Source of the DNA: DTU052 sp050951725
GTDB taxonomy: Bacteria; Bacillota; Syntrophomonadia; Syntrophomonadales; DTU052
Assembly (NCBI GenBank): GCA_050951725.1
Contig: JBMNJO010000024.1
Span: forward strand, 62,001 to 126,000
DNA: 64,000 nt
Direction: 5' to 3'
Shown here: piece after piece, positions 16,283-25,021 of the stretch
Numbering within the stretch: the first letter of the stretch is position 1
Layout: the number at the start of each line of letters is the position of its first letter
Program-made: the position numbers and the translations under genes
The notes under the pieces: model-generated
Told to the model about the DNA's origin: nothing
The model's database searches: none
Seen by the model: only the letters and a program-made list of their open reading frames with translations

Positions 16283-16387
16283 TATATCGGAAATATTTTT
16301 TTAAATTACGAAGTTGGGCGTTTTTAACCGTCCATTGGAACTGCGAGACGGCCTGCGAAGAGGAAGGATACCGCAGGTTTTCTTTTT
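16283..16387 (+). ncRNA. Candidate small RNA opposite the veg promoter
   Basis: An extended -10 (TGATATAAT, 16268-16276) points rightward. About 80 bp on there is a hairpin CCTGCG/CGCAGG (16352-16357, 16372-16377) followed by TTTTCTTTTT. No gene on the plus strand uses this promoter or terminator, so a free transcript of about 105 nt is possible. I see no known RNA family and no clear -35. Confidence 0.3.
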
Positions 16388-16541
16388 GTCACCGGATTTA
16401 CAATACCGATAATCTAAAGCCCCGGCATTGCCTGCAACAGTGACATGTAATATCAGTGGTTATTCTTACCGGGCAAAATCGGCCAGTAACGATGATAACA
16501 AAATCGACGGCATAGTATTTTCGCAATTCTTCCGGTGGGTT

Positions 16542-17012
16542 CTATTTTGTGTGTCGGTCAGCAACCTTGCTGGCACCGCTGGCGTGAGGCTTGATCTTGG
16601 CATCAAAACCGCTGCCCATAACCATGCCGATAATGTCCTTAACCAGTTCCTTGGTTTCTCCATGGGTTCCGACGTCGAGATGAATCTCAACTTTGAGATT
16701 CTCCTCCCCTCTTTGGCAGAGACATACGGCCAGCCTGTCAGCCATTTCCAGGCTTAAAGAGGTTTCATAGAAGATGCGCTGGCGAAGGCTCGTTATTTTG
16801 CGATCATACCTCTTGGTATAGTAATAACGTGCTCCCTTCCCAACCCTGTGAAGTATGATGGCAGTTACGAAGCAGGTTCCCTCACGAGTGTGGGAATCCG
16901 ATCCAACTATCAGTTTATACTGGAAACTGGTATCCTCGGCGATGTACCCGCGTATATCGTCTACAACCTCCTCCAAACTTAACCGGCCACGGGTAGGGCT
17001 GAGAAATGTCAC
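16542..17012 (-). CDS. YkuK-like RNase H-fold protein (DUF458)
   Basis: 156 residues. IVGSDSHTREGTCFVTAI, ETSLSLEMADRL and EIHLDVGTHGETKELV carry the conserved Asp, His and Glu of the DUF458 (YkuK) family, predicted to have an RNase H-like fold. No activity has been settled for it. It begins 14 bp after ksgA stops, so it is cotranscribed. In Bacillus yabG holds this place between ksgA and veg. Confidence 0.8.
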   Translation of the reverse strand: MTFLSPTRGRLSLEEVVDDIRGYIAEDTSFQYKLIVGSDSHTREGTCFVTAIILHRVGKGARYYYTKRYDRKITSLRQRIFYETSLSLEMADRLAVCLCQRGEENLKVEIHLDVGTHGETKELVKDIIGMVMGSGFDAKIKPHASGASKVADRHTK

Positions 17013-17026
17013 GGCTCCTTCCCCCT

Positions 17027-17881
17027 TTACGATAATCTGTTGGCAATCTGGGCAAATTCTTCTACGCTTAAGGTCTCTCCCCGCCGCCTGGGGTCTACTC
17101 CCAGTGATTCAAGTGTATTTAAGGCTGTGTCCCGGTCAGCGAAACCACTATTAACCAGGACGTTCAGCATAGTCTTGCGTCGTGCCTGAAAGGCGGCTCT
17201 AACCAGGGCCGTAAACACCTCTTCTTTCTCCACTTCCACCTGAGGCTGATAGTGTGGAACCAGTTTAATTACAGTAGAATCCACTTCTGGGGAGGGGTAG
17301 AAACAGTTCCTGGAGACCCGGGTAACCAGTTCTACTCCAGCCATTCGAGACACCATCACCGTCAGCAGACTATATTCCTTGGTTCCAGGAGTTGCCAACA
17401 ACCTGTCGGCCACCTCTCGTTGAACCATTAATACTGCCTGCTTAACCCGGTGTTTATTCTCAAGAATCCTGAAGATGATGGGGCTGGTTATGTAATAGGG
17501 GAGATTTGCACAGATTACAAACCTGTCAAGAGGGCTGTTAAGAAATCCATACAATTCTCGTTCCCAATCAAGGGCCAAAATATCTCCTGTCATCAGGGTG
17601 ATCTTTGGCCGTGAAACAAAGATCTTTTGGAGTATGGGAATCAGTTTTTTGTCAATTTCAACCGTAACAACCCGACCAGCAGCCTCGGCCAGGTATAAGG
17701 TTAAAGCACCCAACCCGGTGCCTATTTCCAATACTACATCATGGGGTGCGATTTGACCTGCCTTAACTATTTTCTGTAGTATGTTTTTATCCACCAAAAA
17801 ATTCTGCCCCAGTCCTTTATGCGGGCGCAGATCTTCTGCAGCCAGTAAGCTTCGCACGCCTGACAGCGTAGCATTGTCCAA
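17027..17881 (-). CDS. ksgA: 16S rRNA dimethyladenosine transferase
   Basis: 284 residues, full length. It has the SAM motif LEIGTGLGALT, an acidic VEID after it, the catalytic NLPYYITSPI motif, and the N-terminal KGLGQNFLVD. KsgA (RsmA) dimethylates A1518 and A1519 in helix 45 of 16S rRNA, a late check in 30S assembly. rnmV, which normally precedes ksgA, is not present; a spore lipoprotein gene is there instead. Confidence 0.97.
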   Translation of the reverse strand: MDNATLSGVRSLLAAEDLRPHKGLGQNFLVDKNILQKIVKAGQIAPHDVVLEIGTGLGALTLYLAEAAGRVVTVEIDKKLIPILQKIFVSRPKITLMTGDILALDWERELYGFLNSPLDRFVICANLPYYITSPIIFRILENKHRVKQAVLMVQREVADRLLATPGTKEYSLLTVMVSRMAGVELVTRVSRNCFYPSPEVDSTVIKLVPHYQPQVEVEKEEVFTALVRAAFQARRKTMLNVLVNSGFADRDTALNTLESLGVDPRRRGETLSVEEFAQIANRLS

Positions 17882-17941
17882 ATCAAAAATCCTGCCTTAC
17901 TGAATAAGCTAGTATTATTTTACTACATTAGATTACATAAC

Positions 17942-17968
17942 AAAAAACCCGGGATAATTTCCCAGGTT
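17942..17968 (-). terminator. Terminator after the YhcN-like gene
   Basis: AACCTGGGA and TCCCGGGTT arms (minus strand) around AATTA, followed by TTTTG. It separates the lipoprotein gene from ksgA. Confidence 0.75.
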
Positions 17969-17981
17969 AAATGCATTTTGG

Positions 17982-18524
17982 CTATTTGATTGTGGGTACG
18001 ATTCGCTTTGTCACTTCGGCGATCTCTTCTGCAAAACTCTGTACGGGTTTTCCGGCTAGTACCCCTCGGGCAATATCTTCTATTCTCCTGACCAGGTCCG
18101 GATTGGTGGTTACCAGGACTCGGGTAACCCGCTTATCTGCCTGATCTAACTTGGTGGTAACCTGTTTCTTTATAGCCTCTGTCTGGTCACCTTTGACATC
18201 TGAATCCAAGGTCAAACCCACCAAGGCTGTATATCTGTTGTTGGCGGGTTGGACGACAACCGTTGCCGAACGGACACCGTCAATGGCCGTCGCACGGTTG
18301 GTCAGCATATCGGCTAATTTGCGTGCTTCTGTAGTCGTTGTCTGAGTAGTCGGCTGTTGAGCCTTCCTGGTTAAGGTAGAATCCCGGGTAGTGCTCCGTT
18401 CCTGGGGAGTAACCGGTCGTCTTGCTGGTTGTTTATCCTGGTCCCGGGCACAACCGGCAGTCAGGGATGAAACTACCATGATAAGGACCAGTATGGTCAA
18501 TGCCTTACGTCGCAAATCGGTCAC
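17982..18524 (-). CDS. YhcN/YlaJ-family sporulation lipoprotein
   Basis: 180 residues. The N-terminal helix ALTILVLIMVVSSLTAGC ends in a lipobox with Cys25, so it is a lipoprotein. A Thr/Gln/Arg-rich linker (residues 30-65) leads to a YhcN/YlaJ domain (LADMLTNRATAIDGVRSATV, NRYTALVGLTL, TNPDLVRRIEDIARGV). Members of this family are found in the spore inner membrane and affect germination or outgrowth. It has a GGAGGTGACC ribosome site and its own terminator. Confidence 0.88.
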   Translation of the reverse strand: MTDLRRKALTILVLIMVVSSLTAGCARDQDKQPARRPVTPQERSTTRDSTLTRKAQQPTTQTTTTEARKLADMLTNRATAIDGVRSATVVVQPANNRYTALVGLTLDSDVKGDQTEAIKKQVTTKLDQADKRVTRVLVTTNPDLVRRIEDIARGVLAGKPVQSFAEEIAEVTKRIVPTIK

Positions 18525-18602
18525 CTCCTCGCATATTGCCTTTTTGATAGTCTCTCAATCTGAGAACCAAATGATTCAGGCAATAAGCGGAAGGTAATGA
18601 AA

Positions 18603-19514
18603 TCACTTCAATACGTACACTTTAACTGGACGACGCCCCCATTGGCGGCAAGCTTCCTTGCTCTCCAAAAATACGTCAATCTTGTTGCCCTTAATCGAGG
18701 AACCCCGGTCCGCAGCAGTTGCATAGCCATAACCCTCAACGTAAAGCCGCGATCCCATGGGAATTACCGCAGGATCAACCGATATCATGCCAACTGCGGG
18801 ATTTTTTCCAGTAGCGGTTCGACGCCCGGAATATGTGTAGGCGGTCGCCTCGGCGATCAATGCGCGTTGAAAGTCAAGCCTTAATCCGCCCCGGGACACT
18901 GAGGTTATGGTACCTCGGGCTATAACCTCGTTGACTGGTTGTCTGACCAATTCGGATAACAGTGTCTCTCGCTTGGCTTCCTTTCCATCATGATAAGTAA
19001 CCTTCACTAACTGACGAACCTGGCCCGGATTACCGCGACTAACCGTTCGCGTTAACCCTGCTTCCAGGTTGTTATCACTGATGTATTCCCGGGTGAATGG
19101 CACCGGATTGGTAATCTCAATAGTTTCTTCTGCCACCCTGGTAACCTTAATAACCTGTCCTTTGTATGTAAGGTCGTCAAGATTGGCTGAAACCAGGTCT
19201 TTTTCTCCCACAGGAACCTTCGCCTGCTGCAATAGTTTTTTAACTTTTTGGGGTATGCCTATGATTTCTTTACTTTGCCCGTCAGCGATAACAGTAACTG
19301 GGAATGCACGAACTACAGTGATCACGGTATTTTCTTTTACCTTGGTTTCCAGGCCCGGTATAACTTGGTCATGAGGACTGACCTTAATGTTGTTGGCCTC
19401 GAGAACCTCACCTACTGTTTTTTTAAACGTACTCTGCTCTATTACCCTGTCGTCGGCTTTGATGGTTACTGATTTCTCCAAGCAGAAATAGGTGGTTAGG
19501 AGGAGAGTGACCAC
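18603..19514 (-). CDS. YabE-like protein with DUF348, G5 and 3D domains
   Basis: 303 residues from GTG 19514 behind AGGA. Two ubiquitin-like DUF348 repeats come first (VTIKADDRVIEQSTFKKTVG, VTVIADGQSKEIIGIPQKV), then a G5 domain (about 130-205) and a C-terminal 3D domain with ATAYTYSGRRTATG, VDPAVIPMGSRLYVEGYG and ADRGSSIKGNKIDVF, whose three Asp are conserved. 3D proteins resemble lytic transglycosylases and YabE is a cell-wall enzyme of Firmicutes. Upstream in-frame codons also encode hydrophobic residues, so a non-standard start near CTG 19562 giving a longer signal anchor is possible. Same place relative to tatD and ksgA as in Bacillus. Confidence 0.9.
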   Translation of the reverse strand: MVTLLLTTYFCLEKSVTIKADDRVIEQSTFKKTVGEVLEANNIKVSPHDQVIPGLETKVKENTVITVVRAFPVTVIADGQSKEIIGIPQKVKKLLQQAKVPVGEKDLVSANLDDLTYKGQVIKVTRVAEETIEITNPVPFTREYISDNNLEAGLTRTVSRGNPGQVRQLVKVTYHDGKEAKRETLLSELVRQPVNEVIARGTITSVSRGGLRLDFQRALIAEATAYTYSGRRTATGKNPAVGMISVDPAVIPMGSRLYVEGYGYATAADRGSSIKGNKIDVFLESKEACRQWGRRPVKVYVLK

Positions 19515-19721
19515 TAAAATTCCTATTCCCCGTACCCATAATCTTCTGTCTTTGAAATCCAGTATAAACCAACCCCCCTTTCTATGGGACTCTCTAATTG
19601 TAAAAGAACACCGGAGGGTTAGTCAATTTTGTTTCCATTCTTTTTCCAATATGTAATACATTTGCATTAATGGGACTGGCCGGTTCTTGGTCATTTGACC
19701 ATTTTCTGGTCGGGCAAGACA

Positions 19722-19735
19722 GGAGACAGCGGGCA
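19722..19735. repeat. 3' half of an intron-split palindrome
   Basis: GGAGACAGCGGGCA (19722-19735) is the exact reverse complement of TGCCCGCTGTCTCC at 21677-21690. With the intron removed the two arms would join as a 14-bp stem with a loop of about 3 nt just behind the tatD stop codon, which looks like the original tatD terminator. Confidence 0.75.
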
Positions 19736-19738
19736 CAG

Positions 19739-19811
19739 ATTGCGGTAGGGATGTCCGTTGCCGGACACCCCCCGCACAGATCCGTACGTGAGGAATTACC
19801 TCATACGGCTC
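19739..19811 (-). ncRNA. Group II intron domains V and VI
   Basis: Domain V begins GAGCCGTATGAGG (19811 downward), has a TAAT tetraloop and returns with CCTCACGTACGG; the AGC catalytic triad is at its start. Domain VI follows with the GGGTGTCCG/CGGACATCCC stem and an unpaired TA that can supply the branch adenosine. The maturase stop codon lies directly before domain V. Confidence 0.85.
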
Positions 19812-21224
19812 CTACCTCGGGTTAGTGACGCGAAGTCTTTCGGATGGGTATGGATGAAGTATTCTTGCTGAAGGAATCCAAGTAGCTACCAATCGCTTGA
19901 TTCTTTCCCACGTGAGATTTCGTGCTTTTTGGCTTCTGCGTCTTAGTGCATGTAGCCACGCCTTGATGACTTCAGTTCGAAAAGCATCAATTGCCGGTTT
20001 ATTGCCGGGAACTGCGAAGTAGTTGAAGTGTCCCTGCACTACTGCACGTAACCATTTTCCTTGTTCGGGGATGGGGTCATGTCGTCGGCGTATGATCTCT
20101 TCCCTGACTGCCTTTACTTTCCCCTGCAGACGTTTGGCTATGGTTTTCCTACGTACTGTAAAGCGGTCGCCTTTCCGTGTCCTGCCACAGATATGTGTAA
20201 AACCCAGGAAGTCAAACGTTTCGGGCTTGCCTTCGCCGCGTACTGCCCTGTTCTCTGCTGCGAACCTTCCGAACTCAATAAGTCGGGTCTTTTCGCTGTG
20301 CAATTCCAGCCCGAATTTTGCCATGCGTTCCCCCAGTTCTTGGAGAAAGCGTTCTGCCTCTTTTCGATGCTGAAACCCCATGACTACATCATCGGCATAA
20401 CGCACAATGATTACTTCCCCTGTAGCATGCTTGGTTCGCCATTGGTGTGCCCACAAGTCGAGCACGTAATGCAGATAGATATTTGCTAAGATTGGCGATA
20501 TGACCGCCCCTTGAGGGGTGCCGACAGTCGTTTTTGACCACTGACCATCTTCGGATACTCCGGCTCTAAGCCATTTCCGTATTAAGCGAAGCAGTCTTTG
20601 GTCTGCGATACGGTGCTCCATGAATTTCATCATCCATTCATGGTCAATGGTATCAAAGAAGCTGCGTATGTCTGCATCCAACACCCAGTTTACCTTTCGT
20701 CTTGTGATTCCTACCCATAGTGCGTCCAGCGCATTGTGTTGGCTACGACCTGGGCGGAATCCATAGCTGAATCCCATGAAGTCCTCTTCGTATATCTGGT
20801 TCAGTATCCAAACTACGGCCTGTTGGACTATTTTGTCCTCTAGCGCGGCTATGCCGATTGGGCGTTGCCTTCCGTCCGGTTTGGGTAACCAGATTCTTTT
20901 CGAGGGCTGTGCTCGGTATCTGCCACTTTGGACGCTTTGGTGGAGATTTGTCAGGTTTGCCTCCAGTTCCTTCCCGTACTGCCTCCATGTCATTTCGTCT
21001 ATCCCGGGTGCCGCATTTCGTTTTAATGCCATGTATGCATTCCGAAGCAGATCAGTTGTGATATGGTGCATTAAGGTGGTAAACCGAAGGTTCTTGTCCC
21101 TGTGCGCGGCTTCGCGTATTCTGTTGAGTTTGGTCAATGCTTCCCCCTGTCTCTGCGTACAGCTCGCAGCCATATCCTCAGAATTTCCCTTGGTCACCGG
21201 CCTTCCCTCCAGTGCCTCCGCCAT
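19812..21224 (-). CDS. ltrA: Group II intron reverse transcriptase/maturase
   Basis: 470 residues. RT blocks 0-7 are intact: IWLPKPDGRQRPIGI, FSYGFRPGRS, VLDADIRSFFD, GTPQGAVISPILANIYL and the YADD active site (residues 276-279). Then comes the thumb and the maturase X domain, ending in HPYPSERLRVTNPR. There is no H-N-H endonuclease domain, as is usual for group IIC-like enzymes that insert at single-stranded or hairpin targets. No stop or frameshift, so it could be active. It promotes splicing and reverse-splices the intron into DNA. Confidence 0.95.
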   Translation of the reverse strand: MAEALEGRPVTKGNSEDMAASCTQRQGEALTKLNRIREAAHRDKNLRFTTLMHHITTDLLRNAYMALKRNAAPGIDEMTWRQYGKELEANLTNLHQSVQSGRYRAQPSKRIWLPKPDGRQRPIGIAALEDKIVQQAVVWILNQIYEEDFMGFSYGFRPGRSQHNALDALWVGITRRKVNWVLDADIRSFFDTIDHEWMMKFMEHRIADQRLLRLIRKWLRAGVSEDGQWSKTTVGTPQGAVISPILANIYLHYVLDLWAHQWRTKHATGEVIIVRYADDVVMGFQHRKEAERFLQELGERMAKFGLELHSEKTRLIEFGRFAAENRAVRGEGKPETFDFLGFTHICGRTRKGDRFTVRRKTIAKRLQGKVKAVREEIIRRRHDPIPEQGKWLRAVVQGHFNYFAVPGNKPAIDAFRTEVIKAWLHALRRRSQKARNLTWERIKRLVATWIPSARILHPYPSERLRVTNPR

Positions 21225-21695
21225 TGGTTAGCCAATTTTGTTCGGCTCCTTCTTTGGTACTATGCCGGTGTCTGACTTCTCAGCAACGTGCATGTCAGGA
21301 TTACGGCCACAGGCCTTCCCTGACCGACCCGCCGTTTTTCTACCAACGGATGCTGCTGAGATCTCCCGGTTCTCGAGCATAGAGTGTCCACGCATGCCCA
21401 GGTTCTTCGACTCCGCGGGGTCAGTATGCGACTCGCTACACTTATCGCCGTCTTACCGTATTGCCTTCCCTATCAGTCCACGAGGTCGGCACCCCGGATG
21501 GGTGATTTCGGAGCTCAATGTCTGGCCTGCGTTTCCCCCTGTCAACGCTTCACGCGTACCCTCGCGGCTACCCGCGCATGACTCGGGGTCGTGATGGTGT
21601 AGCTACTCCTTTCACGTAGGGCTCTTTCATCCCCTACTCTATGCCGGTTTATCCCGGCGCTTTCGAACCGTCCCCATGCCCGCTGTCTCCCCAGG

Positions 21696-22484
21696 CTATA
21701 TTCCGAACAGCTTATGGGTATTGTAGGTGGTTATGTACGCTACCTCCTGGAGGCTCTTGCGGTGGATTTCGGCCAGTTTTTTGGTTGTTTCCCAGACATA
21801 CAGCGGTTCATTTCTCTTGCCCCGGTAAGGTTGCGGGGTAAGATAGGGGCAATCCGTCTCCACCAGAACTCTGTCGAGTGGTACCCGCGCCGCCACCTCT
21901 ACCGTCTTTTTGGCATTGCTGTATGTCAAGGGACCGGCAAAGGAAATCATAAATCCCTGTTTCATCAGCTCAACTGCCAGAGGCAGGTGTCCGGAATAGC
22001 AGTGCATGACTCCCCCGTTTGATCCGGCTTTTTCCTGCTTAATAATCGATAAGACCTCATCATGGGCATCCCGGTCATGGATGACGATGGGTTTGCCCAA
22101 TTTCCTGGCCAGGTTAATCTGAGCCCGAAAGCCCTGCTTTTGTACATCGGGTGAGGACAGGTTGCGATAGTAATCAAGGCCCATTTCGCCGATGGCTACG
22201 ACCTTGGGGTCCCGCGCCAGTTCCCATAGCTCGGCCAAAACCCGGTCATCAATAGTCTTGGCATCATGGGGATGTACCCCCACTACCGCCCGGATCTCCC
22301 GGTAACGGCGGGTCAGCTCTACCGCCGCCCGGGAGGACTCGAGATCATACCCGACACAGACAATCATTTCTAAACCGCCCTGGAGGGCTCTTTCTATCAC
22401 CTGATCTACATCTTCTGCAAAACGGGGATCCTGGAGATGGGCATGAGAGTCAATGACAGTAACCGGAGTAGAGTCCTGCCTCAT
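21696..22484 (-). CDS. TatD family metal-dependent DNase
   Basis: 262 residues. TIM-barrel metal ligands are visible: DSHAHLQD, VGVHPHDA, GEMGLDYYRN, VIHDRDAHDE, HCYSG and ETDCPYLTPQ. TatD enzymes are magnesium-dependent 3'-5' exonucleases that also remove D-amino acids from tRNA in some cases. The start codon overlaps the metG stop (ATGA), so translation is coupled. This matches yabD next to metS in Bacillus. Its natural terminator seems to hold the intron. Confidence 0.93.
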   Translation of the reverse strand: MRQDSTPVTVIDSHAHLQDPRFAEDVDQVIERALQGGLEMIVCVGYDLESSRAAVELTRRYREIRAVVGVHPHDAKTIDDRVLAELWELARDPKVVAIGEMGLDYYRNLSSPDVQKQGFRAQINLARKLGKPIVIHDRDAHDEVLSIIKQEKAGSNGGVMHCYSGHLPLAVELMKQGFMISFAGPLTYSNAKKTVEVAARVPLDRVLVETDCPYLTPQPYRGKRNEPLYVWETTKKLAEIHRKSLQEVAYITTYNTHKLFGI

Positions 22485-24427
22485 CTCACGCGGCTCCCTG
22501 ATGGAAAATCTGGTGAGAGGGTCAGCACTTCCAGCTGATCGCCCTCATGGGCTGCCAGTATCATGCCTTCGGACATCACCCCGCGCAGCTTGGTTGGTTT
22601 CAGATTGGCCACCAGGACCACCTTTTTGCCCACCAGTTCTTCGGGAGTGTACCACTGGGCTATTCCCGATACTACAGTTCTCTCTTCATCCCCCACCTGC
22701 AGTTTCAAGACCAACAGCTTGTCAGCTTTTTTCATCTTTTCGGCGGCTTTGACTTCCGCCACCCTTAAGTCCATACGGGCGAATTCCTCTATGGTAATAG
22801 TCTCGTTTTCTTCCTTTTCCTGAGCTGTTTCGACTACCGGTTCATCCATGTGTTTTTCCTCCTTGTTTGCCGCAGTTCCCGGACGTTTACCATTCTCCAC
22901 CCGAGGGAACAGGTTTTCTGTCTTGTGAACTCGACTTCCCGGGACAATCCGACCCCACTCCTTGGCTTCGTCCCACGTAATCTGGTTCGGGTCATTGAAA
23001 AATGCAAACTGCCCGTTGATCCGTGCCGGCAGGGTTGGCATAAATGGCGCGGTAGCTATGGCTATTACCCTGATAGCTTCTACAAGATTATTTATGACCG
23101 TTGCCAGCCGGCCCTGTGAGGCCTTTTCCCGGGCCAAGACCCAGGGTGCGGTCTCATCTATATATTTGTTGGCGCGGTTCACCAGGCGCCAGATAGCCCC
23201 CAATGCGGCCGAATAATCAATCCGGTCCAGCTGTCTTTCGCATTCGAGGACTGCTTCGAGGGCCGTCTTCTTCAAGTCCTCATCCAGGTCATCCGGTTCA
23301 ACCGGCGCGGGTACTATACCGTCAAAATACCTTTCTGCCATAGCCGCAGTACGGCTGACCAGGTTCCCCAGATCATTGGCCAGTTCTGCATTTATCCGGG
23401 TTATCAGCATATCCTCCGAATAATAACCATCCATTCCAAATGTCATTTCTTTAAGGAGGTAGTAGCGAACCGCATCGACCCCGTATTTTTCTATAAGCAC
23501 CAGGGGGTCGATCACATTTCCCTTGGACTTTGACATCTTGCCGCCTTCCAGCATGAGCCAGCCGTGCCCAAAGACCTGTTTGGGAAGAGGCAGATCGGCC
23601 GCCATCAGGATGATCGGCCATATCACGGTGTGAAATCTGACAATATCTTTGCCTACCAGGTGCACATCGCAGGGCCAGTAACGGTCAAACTTCTCCTGAT
23701 CCACCCCGAAGCCGATGGAAGTGAGATAATTGGTCAAAGCATCAAACCACACATAGACCACGTGGCCTTTGTCAAACGGCACTGGTATTCCCCATTGGAA
23801 GGTGGTACGGGAAACGCAGAGGTCCTCCAGTCCACCTTTGATGAAGTTCAACATCTCGTTGCGGCGCGACTCCGGCTGAATGAACTCCGGATGTTCCTCA
23901 ATATGCTTCACAAGCCGGTCCTGGTATTTGGACATGGCAAAGAAATAGCTCTCCTCGCTCATCAATTCCACCGGGCGGTCACAGTCCGGGCACTTCCCGT
24001 CGACCAGTTGACGCTCAGTCCAGAAGGCCTCGCAAGGAGTACAGTACCAGCCTTTATAGACCGACTTGTATATATCTCCTTTGTCAAAAATCCTCTTAAA
24101 GATCTCCTGTACCGCTTTTTCGTGGCGGGGTTCAGTGGTTCGGATAAAATCATCATTGGTGATAAGCAGTTTTTCCCACAGAACTCTAATGTTGGCCACG
24201 ATCTGGTCAACATAGCCCTTGGGTTCCATCCCTTTTTCCCGGGCCACCCGCTCTATCTTCTGCCCATGTTCATCGGTACCAGTCAGATAATAGACATCAT
24301 AACCCTGCATTCGTTTGAAACGTGCGCTGCAATCAGCAGCCACCGTCGTATATGCATGCCCGATATGTAGGTTATCACTGGGATAATATATCGGTGTCGT
24401 AATGTAAAAAGGTTTTCTGTCACTCAA
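22481..24427 (-). CDS. metG: Methionyl-tRNA synthetase
   Basis: 648 residues. Class I signatures are HIGH (DNLHIGHAY, near residue 21) and KMSKSKGN (near 297). A zinc knuckle (CTPCEAFW...CPDC) lies near residues 128-150. After a Lys/Glu-rich linker there is a C-terminal EMAP-like tRNA-binding domain (MDLRVAEVKAAEKMKKADKL) that forms dimers. No T-box is visible upstream. Confidence 0.98.
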   Translation of the reverse strand: MSDRKPFYITTPIYYPSDNLHIGHAYTTVAADCSARFKRMQGYDVYYLTGTDEHGQKIERVAREKGMEPKGYVDQIVANIRVLWEKLLITNDDFIRTTEPRHEKAVQEIFKRIFDKGDIYKSVYKGWYCTPCEAFWTERQLVDGKCPDCDRPVELMSEESYFFAMSKYQDRLVKHIEEHPEFIQPESRRNEMLNFIKGGLEDLCVSRTTFQWGIPVPFDKGHVVYVWFDALTNYLTSIGFGVDQEKFDRYWPCDVHLVGKDIVRFHTVIWPIILMAADLPLPKQVFGHGWLMLEGGKMSKSKGNVIDPLVLIEKYGVDAVRYYLLKEMTFGMDGYYSEDMLITRINAELANDLGNLVSRTAAMAERYFDGIVPAPVEPDDLDEDLKKTALEAVLECERQLDRIDYSAALGAIWRLVNRANKYIDETAPWVLAREKASQGRLATVINNLVEAIRVIAIATAPFMPTLPARINGQFAFFNDPNQITWDEAKEWGRIVPGSRVHKTENLFPRVENGKRPGTAANKEEKHMDEPVVETAQEKEENETITIEEFARMDLRVAEVKAAEKMKKADKLLVLKLQVGDEERTVVSGIAQWYTPEELVGKKVVLVANLKPTKLRGVMSEGMILAAHEGDQLEVLTLSPDFPSGSRVR

Positions 24428-24688
24428 AATAAGCCGCCTCCAGTCTGTTTATCGGTCTTGAATTGAATCCATTTACCCGATCTGACACCACAACCCCGAG
24501 AGCCCATTGTTTTAGGGTATTTAATGGAATGAAACAGCAGATATCATTTCGGGTAAAAGAATCGAAAAGTGGATAAATCCCCCTAACATAGTTTGCCCTA
24601 ACCACGTCGAAAAATAAAGTCCATTAACAACAAAGGTATATTCAACCACTAATAACCAAATAGCTGTCCATTTTTGTTGAAAAAAGGC

Positions 24689-24754
24689 TTGACTATTTAT
24701 CCCAGCCTTGGTATCCTTTATCTGACACTCAAACTCATATTTTGTAGATAAAGG
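24689..24754 (+). promoter_or_regulatory. abrB promoter and leader stem
   Basis: TTGACT (24689-24694), a 17-bp spacer and TATCCT (24712-24717) form a sigma-A-like promoter. CCTTTATC (24715-24722) is the reverse complement of GATAAAGG (24747-24754), which runs into the AGGAGG ribosome site, so the message could hide its own ribosome site or bind a regulator there. In the rest of the 337-bp gap to metG I see no other signal. Confidence 0.5.
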
Positions 24755-24765
24755 AGGTTTATAGC

Positions 24766-25017
24766 ATGATGAAGTCAACGGGCGTTGTCCGCAAGGTGGA
24801 CGAGCTCGGCCGAATCGTGATTCCCATAGAACTAAGAAGAACCATGGGAATCGAGGAGAAGGATGCTCTGGAGATCTATGTGGATAATGAAAAGATTATC
24901 CTCAAGAAGTACGAGCCCGCGTGTATTTTCTGCGGAAATGCCGAAGATGTTCAGAATTATAAAGGCAAAAACATATGCACTCATTGTCTTACTGAAATCG
25001 CTAAGGCGGTTGGGTAA
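24766..25017 (+). CDS. abrB: AbrB/SpoVT family transition-state regulator
   Basis: 83 residues from ATG behind AAAGGAGG. The N-terminal swapped-hairpin domain (GVVRKVDELGRIVIPIELRR, then GIEEKDALEIYV) is nearly the Bacillus AbrB DNA-binding domain. The C-terminal half has CIFCG and CTHC, a likely four-Cys zinc site seen in clostridial members. It lies between rsmI and metG on the opposite strand, as in Bacillus. It probably represses stationary-phase genes and may control itself. Confidence 0.93.
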   Translation: MMKSTGVVRKVDELGRIVIPIELRRTMGIEEKDALEIYVDNEKIILKKYEPACIFCGNAEDVQNYKGKNICTHCLTEIAKAVG

Positions 25018-25021
25018 ACCA

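Larger units (their letters stand above)
19739..21676 (-). mobile_element. Group II intron inside a terminator palindrome
   Basis: About 1.94 kb, with a maturase gene and domains V and VI at the 3' end. The 3' boundary is set by the DVI stem ending CCGCAAT at 19739. The 5' boundary near 21676 is inferred from the flanking palindrome, because the sequence there (ATGGGGACGG) fits the usual GUGYG start poorly. The intron lies on the tatD strand, just after tatD. Insertion at terminator hairpins is a known habit of group IIC introns. Confidence 0.85.

Noticed and set aside
23564..24370. 268-codon frame on the plus strand
   Set aside because: It is antisense to metG, which has all its motifs.
24428..24765. 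Possible T-box or riboswitch before metG
   Set aside because: I could not find the T-box sequence (AGGGTGGNACCGCG) or a SAM riboswitch core.
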